Below, piece by piece: positions 42,029-49,072 of a stretch of 49,072 nucleotides of DNA. The position numbers were made by a program, and so were the translations under genes. The DNA comes from Thalassolituus sp. UBA1087 (lineage in GTDB: Bacteria; Pseudomonadota; Gammaproteobacteria; Pseudomonadales; Oceanobacteraceae). The notes under the pieces are model-generated. The model made no database searches, had not been told where the DNA came from, and saw only the letters and a list, made by a program, of their open reading frames with translations. The stretch is taken from NCBI GenBank assembly GCA_002314145.1, contig DCCG01000018.1, positions 1 to 49,072 of the forward strand, in the 5' to 3' direction. Each line of letters opens with the position of its first letter. The first letter of the stretch is position 1.

Positions 42029-42961
42029 ATGTCAATGAATATTCTGATTACCGGCAGTGAAGGTTATATTGGCTCCCGACTGACAGAAGTATTGAGTCAA
42101 CACCACAGAGTTTTTGGTATTGATATCCGTGAGACTTCTCCATCAACCTATCACTATACCCGTATGGATATCCGTGATCCCCTGCTGGCTGACCTGATCC
42201 GTGATAAGCAGATCACCCACGTGATTCACCTGGCCAGTATTGTTTCCCCCGGTGCCGATCCTGAGCGTGATTTTGATATCGATATAAACGGTACCCGCAA
42301 CCTGCTTAAGGCGTGTGTGGCACATAATGTCGGGCATATAACCGTAACCAGCAGTGGCGCTGCATACGGCTACTATGCGGATAATCCGGCCTGGCTGAAA
42401 GAAACGGATACCCTGCGCGGCAATGCCAGTTTCTCTTACAGTTATCACAAGCGTTTAATCGAAGAAATGCTGAAGGATTATCGTGTTAAAGCCCCCCAGT
42501 TAAAACAGCTGATATTGCGCCCGGGAACGGTACTGGGTAAACATACCGATAATATGATTACCAATCTGTTCCGCAAGAATCGTCTTCTGGCGATTCAGGG
42601 ATCAGCATCGCCCTTTGTATTTATCTGGGATGAGGATGTCGTCAACATACTGCGCAGCGGGTGTGAAAACAGTATCAGCGGAATATTTAATCTGGCCGGG
42701 GATGGCGCCATGACCATTCAGGAAATCGCTGCGGTGTTAGGAAAAAAGAACCTGACTTTGCCTGCCTGGCTTCTGAAGTCGGCACTGTTTATCGGGAAAT
42801 CTGCCAGGCTGACACAATATGGTCCGGAACAGCTCGATTTTCTGCGTTACCGGCCGGTACTGGACAATACAGCGTTAAAAAATGTCTTTGGCTTCCGGCC
42901 ACAAAAATCTTCCCGCGAAGTCTTTGAGTATTACGCCAGTCAGCAGGGGCTGCTGCCATGA
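42029..42961 (+). CDS. NAD-dependent epimerase/dehydratase (extended SDR)
   Basis: 310 aa. NAD-binding ILITGSEGYIGSRL (GxxGxxG) at the N-terminus, acidic residue after beta2 (GIDIRE), catalytic Ser in TVTSSGAAYGYY and YxxxK in SYSYHKRLIEEM. The substrate pocket (LILRPGTVLGKH) is like sugar-nucleotide epimerases, but similar folds act on other secondary alcohols. AGGG lies 7 nt before the start, and 1 bp separates it from the symporter gene, so it is clearly in the operon. Exact substrate unknown. Confidence 0.82.
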   Translation: MSMNILITGSEGYIGSRLTEVLSQHHRVFGIDIRETSPSTYHYTRMDIRDPLLADLIRDKQITHVIHLASIVSPGADPERDFDIDINGTRNLLKACVAHNVGHITVTSSGAAYGYYADNPAWLKETDTLRGNASFSYSYHKRLIEEMLKDYRVKAPQLKQLILRPGTVLGKHTDNMITNLFRKNRLLAIQGSASPFVFIWDEDVVNILRSGCENSISGIFNLAGDGAMTIQEIAAVLGKKNLTLPAWLLKSALFIGKSARLTQYGPEQLDFLRYRPVLDNTALKNVFGFRPQKSSREVFEYYASQQGLLP

Positions 42962-42994
42962 TACCGTCTGCTTGTGTGCGCCGGAGCTGATTTT

Positions 42995-43726
42995 ATGTCC
43001 TGGATCTGGGTTGGCTGTGCGGTGCTGATTGCCTACAGTATTGAGGCGATGACCGGCTTTGGCAGCATCGTTATTGCACTGTCACTGAGTGCGCTGTTAT
43101 TCGATATTCAGTCTCTGGTGCCGGTTATGGTCGTGCTCAATATTCTTATGACAGGTCCACTGGTGGTGTTACACCGCGCTCACATTCGGTGGCGGCTGCT
43201 GTTCACCATTATCCTGCCTTTTATTCTGACAGGCACTCTGGCTGGCATAGCACTGACGCCTTTTATTGCGGCAGGCTGGGCAAAGCTTTTGTTTTCGGTG
43301 TTAATTATCTGGTTCGCGTGGCGCGCCATCAGACAAAAACAACCGCCGCAACTTGCGTCAGCCCAACGTAATGCCCTGACAACACTGGCCGGCATCACCC
43401 ACGGCTTATTCGCATCGGGAGGGCCTTTACTGGTGTATGCCATGGCCCGTGCCGGGCTGGATAAGGCCGGTTTCCGCGCGACTATGCTGACCGTCTGGCT
43501 GACGCTCAATACCGGTATGACACTGTGGTTTTTTATCGAGGGGGCGCTGGGCTCGTATACAGAGCAGATCCTGTGGCTGACGCCCTGTGTGATTGCCGGT
43601 GCGCTGGCTGGCAACGCCCTGCACCACAGAATCAATGAAGCCACCTTTATCAGAGTTATCTTCCGTTTACTTCTATTAGTCGGCAGCCTGTTGTTTATTC
43701 AGTCACTCAGTCATTTGATAACCTGA
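42995..43726 (+). CDS. TauE/SafE-family permease
   Basis: 243 aa integral membrane protein with about eight helices in two repeats (MTGFGSIVIALSLSALLF near residue 18 and GITHGLFASGGPLLVYAMAR near residue 138, the two family repeat motifs). Members export sulfite, sulfoacetate or other small organic anions. The start at 42995 has GGAG 8 nt upstream. Last gene of the monooxygenase operon, closed by a terminator. Confidence 0.85.
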   Translation: MSWIWVGCAVLIAYSIEAMTGFGSIVIALSLSALLFDIQSLVPVMVVLNILMTGPLVVLHRAHIRWRLLFTIILPFILTGTLAGIALTPFIAAGWAKLLFSVLIIWFAWRAIRQKQPPQLASAQRNALTTLAGITHGLFASGGPLLVYAMARAGLDKAGFRATMLTVWLTLNTGMTLWFFIEGALGSYTEQILWLTPCVIAGALAGNALHHRINEATFIRVIFRLLLLVGSLLFIQSLSHLIT

Positions 43727-43750
43727 AGGTTACCGGCTCACGCTGAAATA

Positions 43751-43778
43751 AAAAAACGCCGGCAAAACCGGCGTTTTT
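43751..43778. terminator. Bidirectional terminator between the permease and fghA
   Basis: ACGCCGG and CCGGCGT pair around CAAAA, with A-run before and T-run after, ending both convergent transcripts. Confidence 0.9.
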
Positions 43779-43817
43779 AATAACCATCACTATGTGATGT
43801 GCAAGCGCTCAACAGGA

Positions 43818-44654
43818 TCAGAAATGCTGTTGATGGAAGCGCAGGTGGTCTTCAATAAAGGAAGCGATAAAGTAATAACTGTGATCGTAACCTTCATGCT
43901 GACGCAGTTGCAGCGGGAAACTGCTGCGTGACGCGGCGGCTTCCAGCATTTCCGGTTTCAGCTGTTCCTGCAGGAAGTTATCTGCCAGTCCCTGATCCAC
44001 CAGCGCCGGCAGTTTATCTTTCGCCTGCCCCATCAGTTCAGATGCATCATAGGTACGCCACAGTTCGCGATCATCGCCTAAATAAGCGGCAAAGGCTTTC
44101 TGTCCCCACGGGCAGTTCACCGGATTGGTAATCGGACTGAAGGCCGACACAGAGGAATAACGCTCCGGATTACGCAGCGCAATCACCAGCGCGCCGTGTC
44201 CACCCATTGAGTGGCCGGCAATAGCCCGCTGCTGTGTGACCGGGAAGGTTTCTTCAATCAGAGCCGGCAGCTCTTCTACCACGTAATCGTACATATGGTA
44301 GTGCTTGCTCCACGGCGCCTGAGTGGCGTTCAGGTAAAACCCGGCGCCTTTCCCCATATCGTATTGATCCGCTTCATCAGCCACATCATCACCGCGCGGA
44401 CCGGTATCCGGCGCAACAATAGCAACCCCCAGCTCAGCGGCGACCCGGTGGGCACCGGCTTTCTGCATAAAGTTTTCATCGGTACAGGTCAGACCGGATA
44501 ACCAGTAAAGTACCGGTACCGGATTTTCTGTACTGGCCTGCGGCGGCAGAAAGACGGCAAAACGCATGTCACAATTCAGCACCTCCGAATGATGCGTGTA
44601 TTGCTTATGCCAGCCACCGAAGCTTTTGTTCTGGCTTACGATTTCCAGACTCAT
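43818..44654 (-). CDS. fghA: S-formylglutathione hydrolase
   Basis: 278 aa alpha/beta-hydrolase (esterase D family). It releases formate and glutathione from S-formylglutathione, step two of formaldehyde detoxification. Nucleophile Ser in GHSMGGHGAL; oxyanion segment YWLSGLTCTDENF; conserved PDTGPRGD and GAGFYLNATQAPWSKHYHMYDYV (key motif GFYLNAT); C-terminal His in EGYDHSYYFIASFIEDH. It follows frmA on the same strand (59 bp apart), so the two form one detoxification unit. Confidence 0.95.
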   Translation of the reverse strand: MSLEIVSQNKSFGGWHKQYTHHSEVLNCDMRFAVFLPPQASTENPVPVLYWLSGLTCTDENFMQKAGAHRVAAELGVAIVAPDTGPRGDDVADEADQYDMGKGAGFYLNATQAPWSKHYHMYDYVVEELPALIEETFPVTQQRAIAGHSMGGHGALVIALRNPERYSSVSAFSPITNPVNCPWGQKAFAAYLGDDRELWRTYDASELMGQAKDKLPALVDQGLADNFLQEQLKPEMLEAAASRSSFPLQLRQHEGYDHSYYFIASFIEDHLRFHQQHF

Positions 44655-44713
44655 AATGCTCTCCTGTCAAAAAAGCGCAGCCAGGAAAGACCTGGCTGCG
44701 CTTCTTAATGAAC

Positions 44714-45835
44714 TCAGTAGTGAATGACGCTACGGATGCTTTTACCTTCGTGCATCAGATCAAAGGCTTCGTTGATCTGATCCAGCGGCATGGTATGGGT
44801 AATAAAATCGCTCAGGGCGAATTTACCTGCCAGATAGTCTTCAACCATGCCTGGCAGCTCTGAACGGCCCTTCACACCGCCGAAGGCAGAACCACGCCAT
44901 ACCCGGCCGGTTACCAGCTGGAACGGACGGGTAGAGATTTCCTGACCGGCACCGGCAACACCGATGATCACAGATTCACCCCAGCCTTTGTGACAGCATT
45001 CCAGCGCCGCACGCATAACATTGACGTTACCGATGCATTCAAAGGAGAAGTCCACACCGCCGTCGGTCATTTCAACAATGACTTCCTGAATCGGTTTGTC
45101 GAATTTGGTTGGGTTAACCAGGTCGGTCGCACCCAGTTTAGTGGCCAGATCGAATTTGGATTCGTTCAGATCGATACCAATGATACGGCCGGCACCGGCC
45201 ATTTTTGCCCCGATAATCGCTGACAGACCAATACCGCCGAGACCAAAGATAGCCACAGTATCGCCTTTCTGGACCTTAGCCGTTTTCTGCACGGCGCCCA
45301 TACCTGTGGTCACGCCACAACCCAGCAGACACACTTCTTCCAGTGGCGCTTCCGGGTTGACTTTGGCCAGAGAGATTTCCGGCAGAACAGTGTACTCAGA
45401 GAAGGTTGAGCAACCCATGTAGTGGAAAATAGGCTCACCGTTACAGGTGAAGCGGGTCGTACCATCCGGCATCAGACCTTTACCCTGAGTTTCACGTACT
45501 GCGCTGCACAGGTTGGTTTTACCGGATTTGCAGAACTTACACTCACCACATTCAGCGGTGTACAGCGGAATCACATGATCGCCTACTTTCAGGCCGGTCA
45601 CGCCTTCACCCACAGCTTCAACGATACCGCCACCCTCGTGGCCCAGAATGGCCGGGAATACGCCTTCCGGATCATCACCAGACAATGTAAAGGCATCCGT
45701 ATGACACACACCGGTGGCGGTGATTTTCACCCGCACTTCCCCGGCTTTTGGCGGCGCAACCTGAACTTCTTCGATTTTCAGGGGTTCGCCCGCTGCCCAG
45801 GCAACGGCGGCACGGCAGGTAATAGTATCAGTCAT
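44714..45835 (-). CDS. frmA: S-(hydroxymethyl)glutathione dehydrogenase / class III alcohol dehydrogenase
   Basis: 373 aa zinc alcohol dehydrogenase that oxidises the formaldehyde-glutathione adduct with NAD; it may also reduce S-nitrosoglutathione. Catalytic zinc ligands CHTD and GHEGGGIV; structural zinc CGECKFCKSGKTNLC; NAD fold GLGGIGLSAI with the Asp in IGIDLNESKF; class III landmark FGGVKGRSELPGMV. The second ATG (45835) is chosen because CAGGAG is 7 nt before it but only 1 nt before the first ATG (45841). Divergent from a LysR regulator. Confidence 0.96.
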   Translation of the reverse strand: MTDTITCRAAVAWAAGEPLKIEEVQVAPPKAGEVRVKITATGVCHTDAFTLSGDDPEGVFPAILGHEGGGIVEAVGEGVTGLKVGDHVIPLYTAECGECKFCKSGKTNLCSAVRETQGKGLMPDGTTRFTCNGEPIFHYMGCSTFSEYTVLPEISLAKVNPEAPLEEVCLLGCGVTTGMGAVQKTAKVQKGDTVAIFGLGGIGLSAIIGAKMAGAGRIIGIDLNESKFDLATKLGATDLVNPTKFDKPIQEVIVEMTDGGVDFSFECIGNVNVMRAALECCHKGWGESVIIGVAGAGQEISTRPFQLVTGRVWRGSAFGGVKGRSELPGMVEDYLAGKFALSDFITHTMPLDQINEAFDLMHEGKSIRSVIHY

Positions 45836-45931
45836 GGTCATTCTCCTGTTTCATGATGGTGACCATTGTAATTACCTTTTTCTGAGCGATAATCTACCTG
45901 AATATAAAATCACTATTACGGATATGTAATA

Positions 45932-46810
45932 ATGAACGAATGGCAGGGCCTCAGTGAGTTTATTGCTGTGGCGGAAACCGAAAGCTTTACCCGCGCCTCC
46001 CAGCAACTGAAGATATCCACCGCCCAGGTCAGCCGTCAGATTCAGTGGCTGGAAGAACGTCTCGGCATCAAGCTCTTCTACCGCACAACGCGGCGCGTCA
46101 GCCTGACAGAGGCAGGCCAGCTCTACTATCAGTCCTGCCGCCCGTTACAGGATGCCCTGCATGATGCAGAGCGCAGCCTCAGCCAGCTGCAGAGTATTCC
46201 CCAGGGCACACTCAGGGTCACAGCCCCGGTCACCTACGGCGAACGTCAGCTGATGCCGGTCCTCAACCGCTTTCTGCAGGAATATCCGCAGCTAAGCCTG
46301 AGTTGTGATCTGACGAATAAGAAGATGGATCTGGTGGAAGGTAACTATGATATCGCCATCCGTCTCGGACGGCTGGAGAACGAAGACCTGGTCGCTCACC
46401 GGTTGGGGACGCGCCGCTTGTATACCTGCGCTTCGTCAACGTATCTTGATCACCATGGCACCCCGGATACCCTGTCGGAACTGAGCCGCCACAGCTGCCT
46501 GGTCGGCACCCTGGATTACTGGCGCTTCCGTGACAACCGCGGGGAACGCATGGTGCGTATTCATGGCCGCCTGCGCTGCAACAGCGGCGCCGCCCTGACC
46601 GATGCCGCCCGGCGTGGACTGGGCATTGTGCAACTGCCGGACTATTACGTACTGCCCTACATAGAAACCGGCGCCCTGCGCGAAGTACTGACCAACTTTG
46701 CCCCCACCGACGAAGGCATCTGGGCCATGTACTTGCCGGGCCGGCAGCTGTCGCCCAAGGTCAGAATCCTGTTGGATTATTTAACCGAAAAAATGTCGCC
46801 CGCCGGCTGA
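45932..46810 (+). CDS. LysR-family transcriptional regulator
   Basis: 292 aa. N-terminal winged HTH (FIAVAETESFTRASQQLKISTAQVSRQIQWLEERLG, key recognition region STAQVSRQIQWLEE), followed by a periplasmic-binding-like effector domain (GTLRVTAPVTYGERQLMP, DIAIRLGRLENEDL, DAARRGLGIVQLPDY). Divergent from frmA-fghA with 90 bp between the starts, the usual position for a formaldehyde-responsive activator or repressor of those genes, by analogy with LysR regulators of frmA in other proteobacteria. No T-N11-A box was picked out with confidence. Confidence 0.88.
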   Translation: MNEWQGLSEFIAVAETESFTRASQQLKISTAQVSRQIQWLEERLGIKLFYRTTRRVSLTEAGQLYYQSCRPLQDALHDAERSLSQLQSIPQGTLRVTAPVTYGERQLMPVLNRFLQEYPQLSLSCDLTNKKMDLVEGNYDIAIRLGRLENEDLVAHRLGTRRLYTCASSTYLDHHGTPDTLSELSRHSCLVGTLDYWRFRDNRGERMVRIHGRLRCNSGAALTDAARRGLGIVQLPDYYVLPYIETGALREVLTNFAPTDEGIWAMYLPGRQLSPKVRILLDYLTEKMSPAG

Positions 46811-47226
46811 CCATCTTATGGCCGGCTCAGCGCCTGTGCTTCAGCCAATCGCCACCCAGACCCAGGCCGAAACAATACATAGCAGACACATATCCATACA
46901 CATGTTTTTTATTCTGATGAAGGTCACGCCACTTTCCCCTTTTCATCTGACAGCCCTTTTTCAACTGACAGTTCTACCTTAACCGCCCGGGAGCGCAGAG
47001 CTCATCAAGTAGCAGATACACAGGTAATAAAACAGATTGTTGTTAAACACCTACAGATATAACGGATATCGCATTTCAAAACTAAACACAGATCGCAAAA
47101 CGTAGTTTTTAACGGGGTAAGCAGACCACGCAGCAGACACAGAACGCCACTGATGACCATCACCTTTGATTTCCTTGCAGCATCGCCGGTTAAGGTAAAA
47201 CTCAGTCACCGGATAACGCCCATAAA
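46811..47226. other. Intergenic stretch without a recognised gene
   Basis: About 415 bp between the LysR gene and the terminator of the next minus-strand gene. A short direct repeat, TTTTCATCTGACAG (46940) and TTTTCAACTGACAG (46958), is the only structure seen. A 71-codon minus-strand frame at 47051-47266 runs through the terminator and has no family resemblance or ribosome-binding site that I trust. Confidence 0.5.
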
Positions 47227-47248
47227 AAAACCCGCCGCAGCGGGTTTT
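47227..47248 (-). terminator. Terminator of the minus-strand orphan gene at 47273
   Basis: AAAACCCGC and GCGGGTTTT form a 9-bp stem around a 4-base loop; read on the minus strand it ends in a run of T (complement of the seven A), 24 bp past the stop codon. Confidence 0.85.
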
Positions 47249-47272
47249 ATGACATTCAGATGACACAGGCTA

Positions 47273-47698
47273 TCAGGCAGCCCATTCCTGATTGCCTGTG
47301 CCAAAGGTACTGGATATTACTTTTGGCATATTTCTCAAATAACCACCCGCTTTCAGTGTCTTGGAACCTACAATCAGGACTCCACCAGCCATCGCCAGAC
47401 CTGCAGCCCAACTGATAGACGATGAACTGACGGTATCGACTACCGTTTGTATTTTATCCAGGCCGATTATTTCATTACCAATGCCCGATCCATAAGCACC
47501 TCCTGCGGTAGTCGCCACACCGGCGCCAATCAGGCTTAGTTCCATAACCAGAGATTTCCTGGAATCAGAATTCTTAAATATGTCATTTTTGTTAAGGTTA
47601 ATACCTTCACAAGTAAGGCCAACGTCTTTACAGATTTTTTCAAGATCCGATTTACTGGTCCGGCGTCCACGCGGATTAGAAAAGTAAAAACTCTGCAA
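47273..47698 (-). CDS. Hypothetical membrane-associated protein
   Basis: 141 aa if TTG (47698) is the start, with AAAGG 7 nt upstream. The N-terminal third is polar (SNPRGRRTSKSDLEKICKDVG), followed by two glycine/alanine-rich hydrophobic segments (LSLIGAGVATTAGGAYGSGIG and ISWAAGLAMAGGVLIVGS) that could be membrane helices. The same frame stays open for another 29 codons upstream without ATG or GTG and reads like coding sequence (PISDNPHEAQKGFG), so the gene may have lost its 5' end. No family recognised. AT-richer than the core genes. Confidence 0.55.
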   Translation of the reverse strand: MQSFYFSNPRGRRTSKSDLEKICKDVGLTCEGINLNKNDIFKNSDSRKSLVMELSLIGAGVATTAGGAYGSGIGNEIIGLDKIQTVVDTVSSSSISWAAGLAMAGGVLIVGSKTLKAGGYLRNMPKVISSTFGTGNQEWAA

Positions 47699-47961
47699 TC
47701 CAAAGCCTTTCTGAGCTTCATGAGGGTTATCTGAGATTGGATTTTTTTCAGATATTCTGCAGCTCTGACGAATGTTCCACAGGCTTCACCGTGTACAAGC
47801 TATTGAAGAGAGGCACTCTGCTTACGCGCCATTTGCATCATAGATACCAGGCTTTTCACATGCGCGTCACTGGTAAACTCATTATTCAGCCAGAACATGG
47901 AAAAATGGTTATTGTTTTCATGAATCGAATTCCTCTGGTGAGTATTAGGAAAGTAAGCATT

Positions 47962-48459
47962 TTACAGATGCTTGCCCATTTGAGCACCAGCGTCTTCTTT
48001 GTTTTTAAATTTTCCCGGAATTACCGCAGAATGCGCGCCTCCCCAGTCCTCAGAGAAGTCCATGTGTGAATAGGATTCATCTTTAACGGTCCATTCACCT
48101 TGTGTTGCATTTCCCTCCCAACGAGTCCGGTATAAACCTGCTGTCTGGAGACCTCTGGATTCGGAAGAATTGGAAAGCGCCACCAGGTTCAGATAAATAT
48201 CTTTGGAAGCAGGCGATATATGGTAAGACATATCGAAGTCTCCATACCTTCCCCCTTGAGTGGCTGTCCGGCGCCCTCCCGGCGTCTTAGCCAAGGTTTC
48301 AACAGAACGGAAAAGACTGGTCATATAATAGTTACCATCTCTGCCGTCTTTCACTCACTTCCATTCATTATACTGGGCGTCCGGCACCCAGACATTGCGG
48401 CTCAGGCTTCTGTCATCTTCTGGCCCTAGTATTTTTTTATAGCCATGACTTCCGGTCAT
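47962..48459 (-). pseudogene. Orphan gene interrupted by an in-frame TGA
   Basis: From the ATG at 48459 (AAGGAG 7 nt upstream) the frame reads 34 residues (ending VPDAQYNEWK), meets TGA at 48355-48357, and continues in the same frame for 130 more codons (VKDGRDGNYYMTSLFRS... to AGAQMGKHL). One TGG-to-TGA change would restore a 165-aa protein. The alternatives are that the downstream part is translated from the GTG adjoining the stop (TGAGTG, reinitiation), or a sequencing error. The C-terminal part has WEGNATQGEW and DWGGAHSAVIPG stretches; family not recognised. Confidence 0.55.
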
Positions 48460-48477
48460 TGTCTGTCTCCTTAAGTA

Positions 48478-49072
48478 TCAAATCTCAAATTCAGGGGGAG
48501 GTGTATTGCGTTTTAAAATCACGATATGGGGTTCGCCTTTTTGTTTATCGCCATCACGCCACTCTGGATACACCCAGTCTTCCGGTTCACGGTGTTGAGA
48601 AAGCTTAGCGTCCGGCCAAAGGTCCTTAACCTCTTTAAGTCGATTTTGGGCAGCGTCACTCAGTTGCCAACGGATACTATCGATAACCTGATCTTTTAGC
48701 GCATTCATATTGGCAATCGATATGTCAGAAGGTGTATAACCAAAGTTTCTGAAATCAAGTAATAGAAAATAACGGTCATCAATTGCCGTAGCCGCATAAG
48801 CACGAAAATTTGCTACAGTAATATCCCGGTCCGGAACCCCTTCTTTAACCCAAACCCGCTGTTCAAACAGTACCCAGGGCTGGTTACCGATCTGTTTAAC
48901 CTGCCAATTTACCGGTGCGATCTTTTTTATCAGATCCGGAGAGTCGGGCCCTTTATCAAAAAGAAAACGTAAAATTACCTGCTCAAAATGGTCAGGGTTA
49001 AGACAACTCATTCCTTCAGGTAAACAATCAACCCGCTCGACCACTATGGAGAACTCCGTACGCCCAAGGTAT
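48478..49072 (-). CDS. Hypothetical protein, 5' end outside the window
   Basis: At least 197 codons. The frame is open to the window edge (upstream residues YLGRTEFSIV precede the GTG at 49044), so the start is probably beyond 49072. Soluble alpha/beta-looking sequence with RFLFDKGPDSPDLIKKIAPVNW, FEQRVWVKEGVPDRDITVANFRAY and DRYFLLLDFRNFGY (key words given). It ends 18 bp before the start of the interrupted gene, with that gene's Shine-Dalgarno sequence between them, so they are one transcript. The style recalls immunity-type proteins of polymorphic toxin or T6SS islands, but this is only an impression. Confidence 0.55.
   Translation of the reverse strand, partial: YLGRTEFSIVVERVDCLPEGMSCLNPDHFEQVILRFLFDKGPDSPDLIKKIAPVNWQVKQIGNQPWVLFEQRVWVKEGVPDRDITVANFRAYAATAIDDRYFLLLDFRNFGYTPSDISIANMNALKDQVIDSIRWQLSDAAQNRLKEVKDLWPDAKLSQHREPEDWVYPEWRDGDKQKGEPHIVILKRNTPPPEFEI

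Noticed and set aside
47051..47266. 71-codon minus-strand ORF
   Set aside because: It begins inside a clear terminator hairpin region at one end, shows no ribosome-binding site and has an unusual Cys/Arg-rich composition.
47737..48069. 110-codon plus-strand ORF
   Set aside because: No ribosome-binding site or recognisable sequence, and it overlaps the better-supported minus-strand gene.

Overview
The window looks like a chromosomal segment of a marine gammaproteobacterium of the Oceanospirillales/Pseudomonadales type (Thalassolituus- or Oceanobacter-like; inferred from gene content, no 16S present). The main argument is the gene order aminotransferase-dksA-gluQ-cbrX-cbrA-cbrB-[sRNA]-pcnB-folK-panB-panC-panD-pgi, which is the order I know from Pseudomonas. 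GC is moderate and gene spacing tight.

Left part (1-23.1 kb), core genes: a ZntB/CorA-type transporter, DNA polymerase II, a pentapeptide-repeat protein and a cyclic-nucleotide-binding protein. Next come two tandem Fur-box small RNAs that look like PrrF1/PrrF2, placed tail-to-tail with a heme-type ABC transporter (hmuUV), so iron sensing and heme import share a locus. A Rieske protein, a small membrane protein, sfsA, an aminotransferase, dksA and gluQ follow, then the CbrX/CbrA/CbrB carbon-nitrogen two-component system. Between cbrB and pcnB, where Pseudomonas carries crcZ, there is 1.1 kb holding two complete units of repeated GTTAC/GTAAC sites, an IHF site, a sigma-54 promoter and an RNA rich in A-rich CA motifs: apparently two tandem CrcZ-like Hfq/Crc-titrating RNAs. 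pcnB has no ATG near its expected start. folK, panBCD and pgi follow.

Middle part (23.1-35.5 kb), defence island: a small HTH protein diverges from a 98-aa orphan, followed by a type I-C CRISPR array of 52 identical 32-bp repeats and 51 spacers, its leader, and a cas2-cas1-cas4-cas7-cas8c-cas5c-cas3 locus (all genes on the minus strand, so functionally cas3 first and array last). The most interesting object lies in the 334-bp gap between cas3 and cas5c. A degenerate repeat keeps exactly the 11-nt crRNA 5' handle. It is followed by a pseudo-spacer whose first 11 nt match a site just after the cas3 stop codon, and that site is preceded by TTC, the type I-C PAM. Between guide and target lies a 62-codon ORF with a good Shine-Dalgarno sequence and a hydrophobic stretch, whose stop codon is inside the handle. 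This is the layout of a CreTA/CreR-type crRNA-like guide that uses Cascade to silence a toxin or cas promoter, here in a type I-C locus.

Right part (35.6-49 kb), accessory metabolism: methionine-salvage operon mtnA-mtnB-mtnD-mtnC; a divergent AraC regulator and an operon of flavin monooxygenase, BASS-family symporter, NAD-dependent epimerase and TauE/SafE permease with no obvious pathway; formaldehyde detoxification (fghA, frmA) with a divergent LysR regulator; and, at the right edge, three orphan minus-strand genes, one interrupted by an in-frame stop and one running off the window.
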